NCBI GenBank assembly: GCA_937973585.1
Contig: CALJKN010000119.1
Coordinates: 1-25,869, forward strand
Length of the DNA: 25,869 nt
Origin: an uncultured Helicobacteraceae bacterium
Lineage (GTDB): Bacteria; Campylobacterota; Campylobacteria; Campylobacterales; UBA6016
Reading direction: 5' to 3'
Position 1 is the stretch's first letter. Each line of letters starts with the position of its first letter. Below the pieces are notes generated by a model. It did no database searches. It was given only the letters and a program-made list of their open reading frames with translations, and was not told the origin of the DNA. This document shows positions 16,471 through 23,486 of the stretch, one piece after another. A program made the position numbers and the translations under genes.

Positions 16471-16802
16471 GCATCTTTGAGTTTTATACATTTTACGGCC
16501 GACCCATTCGTATCTATTACCAAAGTCAAACCCTCCCCCTCAAACAAACTCTTTTGATCTCTTTTATATGCCACGCCGTCTATACAAACCGTATCGGCTG
16601 CGATCACTTTGGAGTCTTTTACCGCCAAAGAACCCTCCACATAGCCGTCAAGAAGCCAATACGCTCCGACCAGTAGCGCCGCTATCGCCGCCAATACGGA
16701 TGATTTTAGTTTAAACCCTAAGGCCGCCCCGAAAGCAACAACCGACAAAATCACCAAAATGGACGATGCCGTACCGCCCAACAAAAAATTATCTACACCC
16801 AA
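16464..16802 (-). CDS. Small membrane protein of unknown function
   Basis: I do not recognise this 112-residue protein. It has two hydrophobic helices (about 11-30 and 33-50), then a roughly 60-residue soluble tail with a two-stranded look: TVCIDGVAYKRDQKS and a GEGLTLVIDTNG segment, and two cysteines. The start is TTG at 16800-16802, with AGAGG and AGG purine stretches just upstream and a good promoter at 16836-16863. Its promoter faces that of the hybrid kinase, and it stops within a shared terminator, so it is a single-gene unit. Coding looks real because of the promoter, the ribosome site and the clean terminator. Confidence 0.65.
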   Translation of the reverse strand: MGVDNFLLGGTASSILVILSVVAFGAALGFKLKSSVLAAIAALLVGAYWLLDGYVEGSLAVKDSKVIAADTVCIDGVAYKRDQKSLFEGEGLTLVIDTNGSAVKCIKLKDAK

Positions 16803-16835
16803 ACCTAAAAACCTCTATGTAAAATCAATCTTAAT

Positions 16836-16863
16836 ATTTTAGCTACTTATTTTGTGTTTACAA
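16836..16863 (-). promoter_or_regulatory. Promoter for the small membrane protein
   Basis: On the minus strand TTGTAA (16858-16863) is followed after 16 bases by TAAAAT (16836-16841). Its -35 hexamer directly abuts that of the divergent hybrid-kinase promoter. Confidence 0.5.
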
Positions 16864-16880
16864 AACAATTCAGATACAAT
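16852..16880 (+). promoter_or_regulatory. Promoter for the hybrid sensor kinase
   Basis: TTGTGT (16852-16857), 17 bases, then TACAAT (16875-16880). Transcription would begin about 30 bases before ATG 16917, which supports that ATG over the in-frame upstream start at 16854, which lies inside this promoter. Confidence 0.55.
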
Positions 16881-16916
16881 AAAGACAACTTAATCTTAAC
16901 TTTATATGAGAATAGA

Positions 16917-19900
16917 ATGTCTGTTTTTCGTATTTTTATTGTCTCACTACTTATATCACTATCAGCCTATGCCGCCGAAAAAAAGATAACCCTCCAGCTT
17001 AGATGGTATCATCAGTTTCAGTTTGCCGGATACTATGCAGCGCTCCACAAAGGATTTTACAAGGATGCAGGGCTAAATGTCGTCATAAAAGAGGGTGGCT
17101 CTTCAATAGACGTCACCAAAGAGGTTTTAGAGGGGCGTGCCGATTTTGGCATAGCAAATTCCGGAATCATAGTTGACTACCTAAACGGAGCCGACATAGT
17201 GGCTCTGGCCTCGATATATCAGCACTCCCCAAGTGTTATATTGGCTTTAGGGGAGGAGCTTATTACGCCGGGGGCTCTTGCAAACTCAAAACTACCGATA
17301 CAGCTTTTGCCGAATGATTTTGAGTTAAAAGCAATGTTTATCTCGGAGGGGATTAAACTCTCAAAACTAAATATCGAATACGGCGGCAAGCATCTGGATG
17401 ATTTGCTTAGCGGCAAAGTTAGTGCCGTCAATGCCTACCTCTCAAATGAACCGTTTATAATGAACAAAAAAGGGGTTAAATACTCAATCCTAAACCCACT
17501 CAAATACGGACTGGACTTTTACAGCGATATATTGTTCGGGACAAAAGAGGGGATAGAGAAAAACAAAGAGGCAACAAAAGCCTTTAGGGAGGCCAGCATC
17601 AAAGGTTGGCAATATGCCCTAACCCATAAAGAGGAGATAATCACCCTCATAAAACAAAACTACGACTCGCAACAAAAAAGCAAAGAGCATCTGGAGTTTG
17701 AGGCAAAAGAGATAGAAAAACTGGTAGATCCGTATCTCGTAGAGATAGGGCACAGCAACCCAAACAGGTGGAGCTATATAGCCGAACAGTTCAAAAAAAT
17801 CGGCGTAGTTAAAAAAGAGAGAGAATTAGACGGGTTTTATTATAAAGAGCATATAGCAGAGGACTACAGTAAGCTGTATAAATATTTTGCTATTTTTGCC
17901 GTTATGACGTTTATCGGAGGCGGTATCACGTTTTATATCTTTTATACAAATAGAAAACTAAAAAAACTCCTTTCGGATAACACCAAATATATCGACAAAC
18001 TCCATAAAAGTGAAGAGAGGCTAAAAAAATATGCCGACGAACTGGTAGAGGCGAAAAACAGAGCTGAGGCCGCTACAGAGGCAAAATCGACGTTTTTGGC
18101 AAATATGAGCCACGAAATCAGAACTCCGCTCAACGGGATCATAGGGATGGCATATCTAACCCTCCAAACATCTCTGGAGCCAAAGCAAAAATCTCACATC
18201 GAAAAAATAGTTAAAGCGGCAAATACTCTACTGGAAATCATCAACGATGTACTCGATTTTTCAAAAATAGAGGCCGGGAAACTGGATATAGAAAATATCG
18301 ATTTTGACTTACATGAGGTCGTTGAGAGTGTATGTAGTATCGTAGAACTAAAAGCGCATGAAAAAAATCTTGAATTTATCGTACACGTCTCTAAAAGCGC
18401 CGACAAGATAGTATCAGGCGACCCGGTCAGGGTAACCCAAATTCTTACCAATCTAGCCAATAACGCTATAAAATTTACCGAGAAAGGGGAGGTGGAGATA
18501 TATGTTAGCGGTTGCGGCAAGGACAGGTTTAGATTTGAGGTCAGGGATACCGGAATAGGGCTAACGGAGGAGCAAAAGACAAAACTATTTGAATCGTTCA
18601 CTCAGGCAGACAGCTCCACAGCTAGAAAATACGGCGGCACAGGGCTTGGGCTATCAATCTCAAAACAGCTATGCGAACTTATGAACGGGCGGATATGGGC
18701 AGAGAGCGAAAAAGGGGTCGGAAGCAGGTTTATTTTTGAGATTGAGCTAAAACATATAGCCGACAAAGAGATAAAGATTCAAAAATTCAAAGACAAACGT
18801 GTGCTAGTAGTAGACGATACAAAGGCGTGGCACGATATCATAGGGGCATATCTATCGGAGATATCGGTGCAATCCGATGACGCATACAGCGGCGAAGAGG
18901 CTCTGGAAAAGATCTCGGCAGACGAATCCGGATATGATTTGATACTAATGGATTGGAATATGCCGGGGATGGACGGGATAGAGACGGTCAAAGCTATACA
19001 AAAAATATGCCCTCAAAAGACACCCCCTTCAATCATCATGATAAGCTCATACAGGCAAGACGCACTGGTCAAAAAAGCAAAAGAGGCGGGGATTGATATT
19101 TTCCTCCAAAAACCGCTCAGCCAGTCGCTACTATACAACATGATAACAAATCTGTTCGGCGACGAGTTTAAAGCAGCCAATGAGACAAAGTACGATAGAT
19201 CCTCACTCAAAGAGGAGATAAAAAGTCTGGAGGGCTCAAAGATACTACTAGTAGAGGACAACCTTTTGAATAGGGAGATAATTTTGGGGATGCTAGAAGA
19301 GAGCAAAATAGAGATAGACGTAGCGGTTAATGGCCTGGAGGGGGTGGAGAAATATTATGAGAATCCCGATAAATACGAGATGATTTTGATGGATGTGCAA
19401 ATGCCGCTTATGGACGGCTACGAGGCAACCAGACAAATCAGAGCCAAAAATCCACACATACCGATAATTGCCCTGACCGCAAATGCCATGAGTCAAGACA
19501 TCGAAAAGACCAAAGCCGTCGGGATGAATGAGCATATCACAAAACCTATTGCGGCTGATAAGCTATTTATCGAATTGCTCAAATTTATCCCTCAAAAAAT
19601 CGTTCCGGCACACAGACAAAAAAACCAAAAAACTACCGAAAATAGAGCGCTTGATCTGGATTTTCAATCGCTGAACGTCGGGATAGGGCTAAGGTATAGC
19701 GACAACGATATCGGTTTTTATACAAAGCACCTCTTGGGGTTTAAAAATACCTACAAAGATCTGGCTCTCAATATCGACGATCATCAGACAAACATGCATA
19801 TCCACTCCATAAAAGGGCTAGCGGGATATTTGGGGGCAGAAAGCCTTGCGGAATGTGCAAAAGATTATGAAACCGGCAAAACTCCGGAGCTACTGCAAAG

Positions 19901-20192
19901 ATTTAACGACGAGCTAAAAAAGGTATGCGACGAAATATCCGAAAAACTGGAGAGCAAAACAGCTAATACTCAAAAGCAAAAGGCTACGGAAGGCTACCTA
20001 GTAAAAATGCTCCAAAAACTGGAGGAGCCTTTAAAAAAGAGGAAACCAAAGGAGATTGCAGCTCTAATCGACGAAATTTGCTCCTTCTCATACAATGAAG
20101 AGGAGAATAAAATAGTTGAAAGGCTAAAAGAGCTAAAAGCCAAATACAAATTTGATGAGATGCTAGCACTCGTAGGCGGGCACAATGGGTAA
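16917..20192 (+). CDS. Hybrid sensor kinase with NMT1/THI5-type periplasmic sensor
   Basis: A 1091-residue phosphorelay protein. In order: signal peptide ending in SAYA (about 1-20); an NMT1/THI5 solute-binding domain to about 240 (LRWYHQFQFAGYYAA, KGFYKDAGL); a linker; a membrane helix at about 321-342; a coiled coil; HisKA with H399 in MSHEIRTPLNG; HATPase with NLANNAIKF, DTGIGL and GGTGLGLSI; receiver 1 with D679; receiver 2 with D826; and an HPt domain with H963 in HSIKGLAG, plus a helical tail. All phosphorelay residues are present, so the protein could run His-Asp-His transfer internally and hand phosphate to the overlapping regulator. The sensor fold binds pyrimidine-like or sulfonate-like ligands in transporters; the actual ligand is unknown. 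Confidence 0.93.
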   Translation: MSVFRIFIVSLLISLSAYAAEKKITLQLRWYHQFQFAGYYAALHKGFYKDAGLNVVIKEGGSSIDVTKEVLEGRADFGIANSGIIVDYLNGADIVALASIYQHSPSVILALGEELITPGALANSKLPIQLLPNDFELKAMFISEGIKLSKLNIEYGGKHLDDLLSGKVSAVNAYLSNEPFIMNKKGVKYSILNPLKYGLDFYSDILFGTKEGIEKNKEATKAFREASIKGWQYALTHKEEIITLIKQNYDSQQKSKEHLEFEAKEIEKLVDPYLVEIGHSNPNRWSYIAEQFKKIGVVKKERELDGFYYKEHIAEDYSKLYKYFAIFAVMTFIGGGITFYIFYTNRKLKKLLSDNTKYIDKLHKSEERLKKYADELVEAKNRAEAATEAKSTFLANMSHEIRTPLNGIIGMAYLTLQTSLEPKQKSHIEKIVKAANTLLEIINDVLDFSKIEAGKLDIENIDFDLHEVVESVCSIVELKAHEKNLEFIVHVSKSADKIVSGDPVRVTQILTNLANNAIKFTEKGEVEIYVSGCGKDRFRFEVRDTGIGLTEEQKTKLFESFTQADSSTARKYGGTGLGLSISKQLCELMNGRIWAESEKGVGSRFIFEIELKHIADKEIKIQKFKDKRVLVVDDTKAWHDIIGAYLSEISVQSDDAYSGEEALEKISADESGYDLILMDWNMPGMDGIETVKAIQKICPQKTPPSIIMISSYRQDALVKKAKEAGIDIFLQKPLSQSLLYNMITNLFGDEFKAANETKYDRSSLKEEIKSLEGSKILLVEDNLLNREIILGMLEESKIEIDVAVNGLEGVEKYYENPDKYEMILMDVQMPLMDGYEATRQIRAKNPHIPIIALTANAMSQDIEKTKAVGMNEHITKPIAADKLFIELLKFIPQKIVPAHRQKNQKTTENRALDLDFQSLNVGIGLRYSDNDIGFYTKHLLGFKNTYKDLALNIDDHQTNMHIHSIKGLAGYLGAESLAECAKDYETGKTPELLQRFNDELKKVCDEISEKLESKTANTQKQKATEGYLVKMLQKLEEPLKKRKPKEIAALIDEICSFSYNEEENKIVERLKELKAKYKFDEMLALVGGHNG

Positions 20193-20556
20193 GGTGCTAA
20201 TAATCGACGATACGCCGCAAAACATAGATATTTTGATTGATATACTAGACTCTCACGACATATCGGTTGCTCTTGACGGGGAGAGCGGTATAGCTATGTG
20301 CAGCGATGAGGATTTTGAGCTTTTTTTGATTGATATTGTTATGCCGGATATGGACGGTTTTGAGGTCTGCAAAACGCTCAAACAAAATCCGAAAACCGCA
20401 CCCGTTCCGGTGATTTTCATCACGGCACATACGGATCATGAGAGTATTGATAAATGTTTTGAGGTTGGAGGGGCAGACTATGTATCAAAACCTTTTCACA
20501 AGGCAACACTAAGGGCAAGGGTGGATACGCAACTAAAATTGCACAAGAGGGGATAA
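20185..20556 (+). CDS. Single-domain response regulator (CheY-like)
   Basis: A 123-residue receiver with no output domain: acidic pair in IIDDT, phosphoacceptor in LIDIVMPDMDG, threonine in FITAH and lysine in SKPF. It overlaps the hybrid kinase stop by 8 bases, so it is almost certainly the receiver for the kinase's HPt domain. The closing helix is basic. Output must come from protein interaction, for example with a diguanylate cyclase or motor component elsewhere, or by acting as a phosphate sink; neither can be decided here. Confidence 0.9.
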   Translation: MGKVLIIDDTPQNIDILIDILDSHDISVALDGESGIAMCSDEDFELFLIDIVMPDMDGFEVCKTLKQNPKTAPVPVIFITAHTDHESIDKCFEVGGADYVSKPFHKATLRARVDTQLKLHKRG

Positions 20557-20590
20557 AAACCCGCCCTTAAATAAAGCGGGTTTGGTCTGT
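20557..20590. terminator. Terminator between response regulator and flagellin
   Basis: AAACCCGC (20557-20564) pairs perfectly with GCGGGTTT (20576-20583) around an 11-base loop. On the minus strand the stem runs straight into five T, so it serves the flagellin gene best; on the plus strand the T stretch is interrupted. Confidence 0.7.
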
Positions 20591-20591
20591 T

Positions 20592-21341
20592 TTAAGATAG
20601 AAGCCTAGAAGCCTGCATCGCAAGATAGCTAGTACTATGTGCCGAGGCAAACATAGCAGAGTTGCTTTGGAGTAACTGACTATTTAGCGTAGTGTACGCC
20701 GAGGCCATATCTGTATCGGCAATCTCAGAGTTTGCTGATCTTTTTTGAACTACGTTTGTTAGGTTCACGTTTATAGATGAATACGCCTGATTGATAGTTG
20801 CACCTATTCCGGCTCTGGTTGCGTCGGTCTCTTGCAAAAGAGCTATTACGCTATCCTGATTTGTTATATCGGCACTATCTATATGCGGAGCGTTTATAGA
20901 GACTCCGATACTTCCGCCGCCTACATAAAAAGATGCATCCTTAAAAACGCTAGAACCGTTGAATTTAGCTTGAGACAAGGAGTCTTTCATCGCTGTTTTA
21001 AGGGCATTTGCCTCACTCATTATAGCTGCTCTGCCGTTCGCACCCAAGGCATCATTGTTGTATGCAACAGATAATTCGTTTAGCTTTATAGAGCCTTCGC
21101 TTACTGATTTTAGTACGCCGTCGGCTATTTGCATATATGCTATTGCGTCATTTGCATTTCTGATCCCCTGATCAATCGTATCTGCATCCAGTTGCAACAT
21201 ATCGGAAATCATCAGAGATGCCGCATCTTGAGCGCTAACCTGTTTACCGCTAGCTATTTTGGCTAGTTGTTTTTTTACCTCTTTTTCGTGCGCTTCCGCT
21301 GCCATATTGGCATTTGTGGCTTGTAGATTATTGATTTTCAT
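20592..21341 (-). CDS. Short flagellin / FlaC-like flagellin
   Basis: A 249-residue protein that keeps the flagellin D0/D1 helices at both ends: the first half contains ASGKQVSAQDAASLMISD and a NDAIAYMQIADGVLK block with FNGSSVF, and the end has the helical repeat closing in LAMQASRLLS. The variable D2/D3 region is absent. It has a strong AAGGAGG ribosome site 6 bases before ATG and a sigma28 promoter. Filament flagellins of Campylobacterota are generally about twice as long; Campylobacter jejuni FlaC, a secreted flagellin-like protein, is about this size as I recall. It could be a minimal filament subunit or a FlaC-type exported protein. Confidence 0.85.
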   Translation of the reverse strand: MKINNLQATNANMAAEAHEKEVKKQLAKIASGKQVSAQDAASLMISDMLQLDADTIDQGIRNANDAIAYMQIADGVLKSVSEGSIKLNELSVAYNNDALGANGRAAIMSEANALKTAMKDSLSQAKFNGSSVFKDASFYVGGGSIGVSINAPHIDSADITNQDSVIALLQETDATRAGIGATINQAYSSINVNLTNVVQKRSANSEIADTDMASAYTTLNSQLLQSNSAMFASAHSTSYLAMQASRLLS

Positions 21342-21347
21342 CTTGTG

Positions 21348-21354
21348 CCTCCTT
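21348..21354 (-). promoter_or_regulatory. Strong ribosome binding site of the flagellin gene
   Basis: AAGGAGG on the minus strand, six bases before ATG, the best Shine-Dalgarno match seen in the window. This fits a highly translated product, and it is the kind of site that CsrA overlaps on flagellin messages in FliW-containing bacteria. Confidence 0.75.
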
Positions 21355-21375
21355 GCACTTTTTCTATTAGATAAA

Positions 21376-21402
21376 ATATCGTCTTTTTCTTAAAATTATT
21401 TA
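21376..21402 (-). promoter_or_regulatory. Sigma28 (FliA) promoter of the flagellin gene
   Basis: On the minus strand TAAA (21399-21402), exactly 15 bases, then GACGATAT (21376-21383); the consensus is TAAA-N15-GCCGATAA. It lies about 35 bases upstream of the start codon. This marks the gene as a late flagellar gene. Confidence 0.75.
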
Positions 21403-21426
21403 ATGATGCCAAAAAATATAGGAAAT

Positions 21427-21936
21427 TTACTTTAGGTTGTGAAGTTTCAGGACAAACTCCACCTCTCCGGTTCCGATTCTGAGTTGTTTTGCTATCTCTT
21501 CGCAGTTAAAGCCGTCGTCGTACAATGCCATTATCTTTGTTTCGTCGGCGCTGGCGTTTGGGGATGTCATCATAGCAATCGGTCTTACTTTTGATTCCAA
21601 ATCGACAAACCTCTCAAGCATCCCATCTCTAAAATCGGTACTCTCTTTTTGAAGCTCCTGAAACTGCTCGATAATAAGCCTACTCATCTCCGTCAAATCT
21701 TCATAGCTAACCCCTTTTATAACAGGGGCTTCCGGCTGCACATTAGTCATAATGACAATAGACTCTTTGGTGTCTCTTAGCTCTTTTTCCATCTTATGAA
21801 GCCCTTGGTTTAGGGCATCAAAGGCTTTTTCGTATGATTTTAGTTTTTTATTTATCGCATTTTCTCTGATATAGACAAACACAAACAGCGATAAAACCGA
21901 GAGGGCAAGGAGAACAGTCAGCGCCAAATCAATCAT
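21427..21936 (-). CDS. Membrane-anchored coiled-coil protein with C-terminal helix-turn-helix-like end
   Basis: Function unknown. The 169-residue protein has one N-terminal membrane helix (about 3-23), a long charged coiled coil (about 24-125), and a final segment of about 35 residues (IMALYDDGFNCEEIAKQLRI then GTGEVEFVLKL) that looks like a small helix-turn-helix of the type found at the end of several membrane coiled-coil proteins. The start overlaps the previous gene's stop by 8 bases. A soluble DNA- or protein-binding head tethered to the inner membrane is a reasonable reading, not a demonstrated one. Confidence 0.75.
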   Translation of the reverse strand: MIDLALTVLLALSVLSLFVFVYIRENAINKKLKSYEKAFDALNQGLHKMEKELRDTKESIVIMTNVQPEAPVIKGVSYEDLTEMSRLIIEQFQELQKESTDFRDGMLERFVDLESKVRPIAMMTSPNASADETKIMALYDDGFNCEEIAKQLRIGTGEVEFVLKLHNLK

Positions 21937-22441
21937 TTTGTCCCTTTTTTATAGCTATCTCTTCACGCTCTTTTGAGGCCAGATATGCATCGTAATCGTT
22001 TTTGTCCGTCGGCCACATTTTTTTGATTGCCGCCCTACCGTTTTCGTCAACCTCGAAAAAAAACGGAATCTCTCTGGTTCTAAGCAGCGGTATCTCCAAC
22101 CTACCGTAATACGTCTCGCCGGTTTGCGCCCCCTCAACCAAAAGTGCGTCATACCAACCGAAATCTACGTTTGTTTTTACCGATAGCTCCGTAAGAGCCC
22201 TCTGCCGCCCTTTTACGATAGCGGCTAGCTCGTCTATTTTTTTGTGAAGTTCGGTGAGTAGCAAGAGTGTCAGATCATCCGGACCGTTACCTTTGCAATC
22301 TCTGGCTTTGAGCCTTGTCACATTCACATCAACGGGATTTGAATCCGTGGAGCTGAAACTCTCAAACTCCCTCAAAAACTCATCCTCCCTATCCCCTACC
22401 CTCTCGTACGACAAGGAGGCTGTTACCCTGACAAATCTCAT
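21929..22441 (-). CDS. Conserved-looking protein of unknown function in the prenyltransferase operon
   Basis: I do not recognise this 170-residue soluble protein. It has an acidic N-terminal third, a central helix LLTELHKKIDELAAIVKGRQ, a beta-rich part (DFGWYDALLVEGAQ, YYGRLEIPLLRTREIPFFFEV), and a charged C-terminal helix ending in lysine and glutamate. No signal peptide or membrane helix is seen. Its ATG overlaps the prenyltransferase stop (ATGA) and its own stop overlaps the next gene, so three genes are coupled. From memory, small unknown genes also sit beside ubiA and miaA in Campylobacter jejuni, so the neighbourhood may be old. Confidence 0.75.
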   Translation of the reverse strand: MRFVRVTASLSYERVGDREDEFLREFESFSSTDSNPVDVNVTRLKARDCKGNGPDDLTLLLLTELHKKIDELAAIVKGRQRALTELSVKTNVDFGWYDALLVEGAQTGETYYGRLEIPLLRTREIPFFFEVDENGRAAIKKMWPTDKNDYDAYLASKEREEIAIKKGQND

Positions 22442-23292
22442 ATATCTATCCCGACATCTATTACGACCAGTATCAAAAACAGTATCCCTAAATATCCGTT
22501 TATGTTAAAAAATGCTTTACCTATTGCACCTCTGTCTTTTCTGACGAGGGCGTGCTCGTATCCGAGCAGCAAAGCGGCCAAAAATACACCGACAAAAGAT
22601 AAAAACTCTAAGTTTGCAAATTTTACAAACAAATACCAAAAAACAACGGTTCCGACGTGAAACAACGCCGCTATGTCCAGAGCTTTTTTCTCTCCAAATA
22701 TCGACGGGATAGAGTGAAGCCCCTCAGATTTGTCAAACTCCATATCCTGCAAAGCGTAAAAAACATCGAATCCGGCAACCCAAAATAGCACCCCTCCGGC
22801 CAGACAAAGGCTCCAGAGAGAGACCGAGGCATTTACCGCAATCTCTCCGGCTATAGGGGCAAGCCCCAAAGATAGCCCCAAAACCAAATGAGCCGCCGAG
22901 GAGAACCGTTTGAAATACGAGTATCCGGCCAAAATAGGCAAAAAAGCAAACGACAATACAAAAGCCAGATCGTTAATCAGGTACGAAACAGCCACAAACA
23001 TAGCCCCGTTTGAGGCGATAAAAAACATCTGCAAAGACGGGCTCATCCTCCCGTCAACGCTCGGTCTGGAAGCCGTTCGGGGGTTTTTTGCGTCATACTC
23101 TCTATCCGCATATCTGTTTACCGTCATCGCAAAGTTTCTGGCAAAAAATGCGGCGGCGATACCCAGTAGCAATGTCCCTACAGATGGGATACCGTGTGAG
23201 GCTACCACCATCGCAATCAAAATAAAAGGGAGAGAGAAAACAGTATGCGACAGCATCACCAGTTCTGAAAAGTGTTTTAGTTTCTGTAAAAT
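22438..23292 (-). CDS. mqnP: UbiA-family prenyltransferase, probably MqnP of the futalosine menaquinone pathway
   Basis: Membrane enzyme that attaches a polyprenyl chain to an aromatic acid. The two aspartate-rich motifs are NRYADREYD and DVFYALQDMEFD, on an eight-to-nine-helix hydrophobic protein. Campylobacterota make menaquinone by the futalosine route, where the UbiA-like enzyme is MqnP; a 4-hydroxybenzoate enzyme for ubiquinone is unlikely in this phylum. The first ordinary start is GTG at 23259, but it has no ribosome site and would cut the usual N terminus. The frame stays open upstream and encodes KLKHFSELV, just what the family has before MLSHTVFSLPF. ATT at 23290-23292, with AAAAGG six bases before it, is therefore taken as the start (284 residues). 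Confidence 0.88.
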   Translation of the reverse strand: MLQKLKHFSELVMLSHTVFSLPFILIAMVVASHGIPSVGTLLLGIAAAFFARNFAMTVNRYADREYDAKNPRTASRPSVDGRMSPSLQMFFIASNGAMFVAVSYLINDLAFVLSFAFLPILAGYSYFKRFSSAAHLVLGLSLGLAPIAGEIAVNASVSLWSLCLAGGVLFWVAGFDVFYALQDMEFDKSEGLHSIPSIFGEKKALDIAALFHVGTVVFWYLFVKFANLEFLSFVGVFLAALLLGYEHALVRKDRGAIGKAFFNINGYLGILFLILVVIDVGIDI

Positions 23293-23298
23293 TGTCAG

Positions 23299-23304
23299 CC
23301 TTTT
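23299..23304 (-). promoter_or_regulatory. Ribosome binding site that points to an ATT start for mqnP
   Basis: AAAAGG on the minus strand, six bases before ATT 23290-23292. No Shine-Dalgarno sequence precedes the next possible start, GTG at 23257-23259. Confidence 0.5.
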
Positions 23305-23352
23305 ATAAGAGTGTTTGTCTTGAACTCTCTGAATAAATATGCTTTTCTTAGA

Positions 23353-23364
23353 GCAACTAGTTGC
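23353..23364. repeat. Perfect 12-base palindrome GCAACTAGTTGC
   Basis: Lies in the 194-base gap between the divergent mqnP and miaA genes. A 12-base perfect palindrome in an intergenic region may be a regulator site; no regulator is identified. The rest of this gap shows no gene, tRNA or clear promoter. Confidence 0.35.
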
Positions 23365-23434
23365 GAGAGCCGCCTGCTAAAGGCCTAATTTACGGCTTTG
23401 CCGGAAATTTGAGAATTAATCAGAGAATGGTATT

Positions 23435-23476
23435 TTAACCAAAAACCGCTTTTTTAATAAGGTCTCTTTTGGTTAA
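23435..23476. repeat. 10-base inverted repeat just upstream of miaA
   Basis: TTAACCAAAA (23435-23444) and TTTTGGTTAA (23467-23476) are exact reverse complements 22 bases apart. The right arm ends 10 bases before ATG 23487. It could be an operator or an RNA hairpin controlling miaA; the loop is T/A-rich, and no T tract typical of a terminator follows. Confidence 0.45.
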
Positions 23477-23486
23477 TATAACGCTC

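Noticed and set aside
16854..16916. A longer N terminus for the hybrid kinase starting at 16854
   Set aside because: The region contains the likely promoter, the extra residues are polar, and the signal peptide starts properly at ATG 16917.
21395..21412. TTGGCA on the minus strand upstream of flagellin as a sigma54 promoter
   Set aside because: No GC pair follows at the fixed -12 distance; the sigma28 match just downstream is far better.
23300..23434. A tRNA or small RNA gene in the mqnP-miaA gap
   Set aside because: Short complementary stretches (AGCCG/CGGCT, AGGCCT) exist but no cloverleaf, T-loop sequence or terminator was found.
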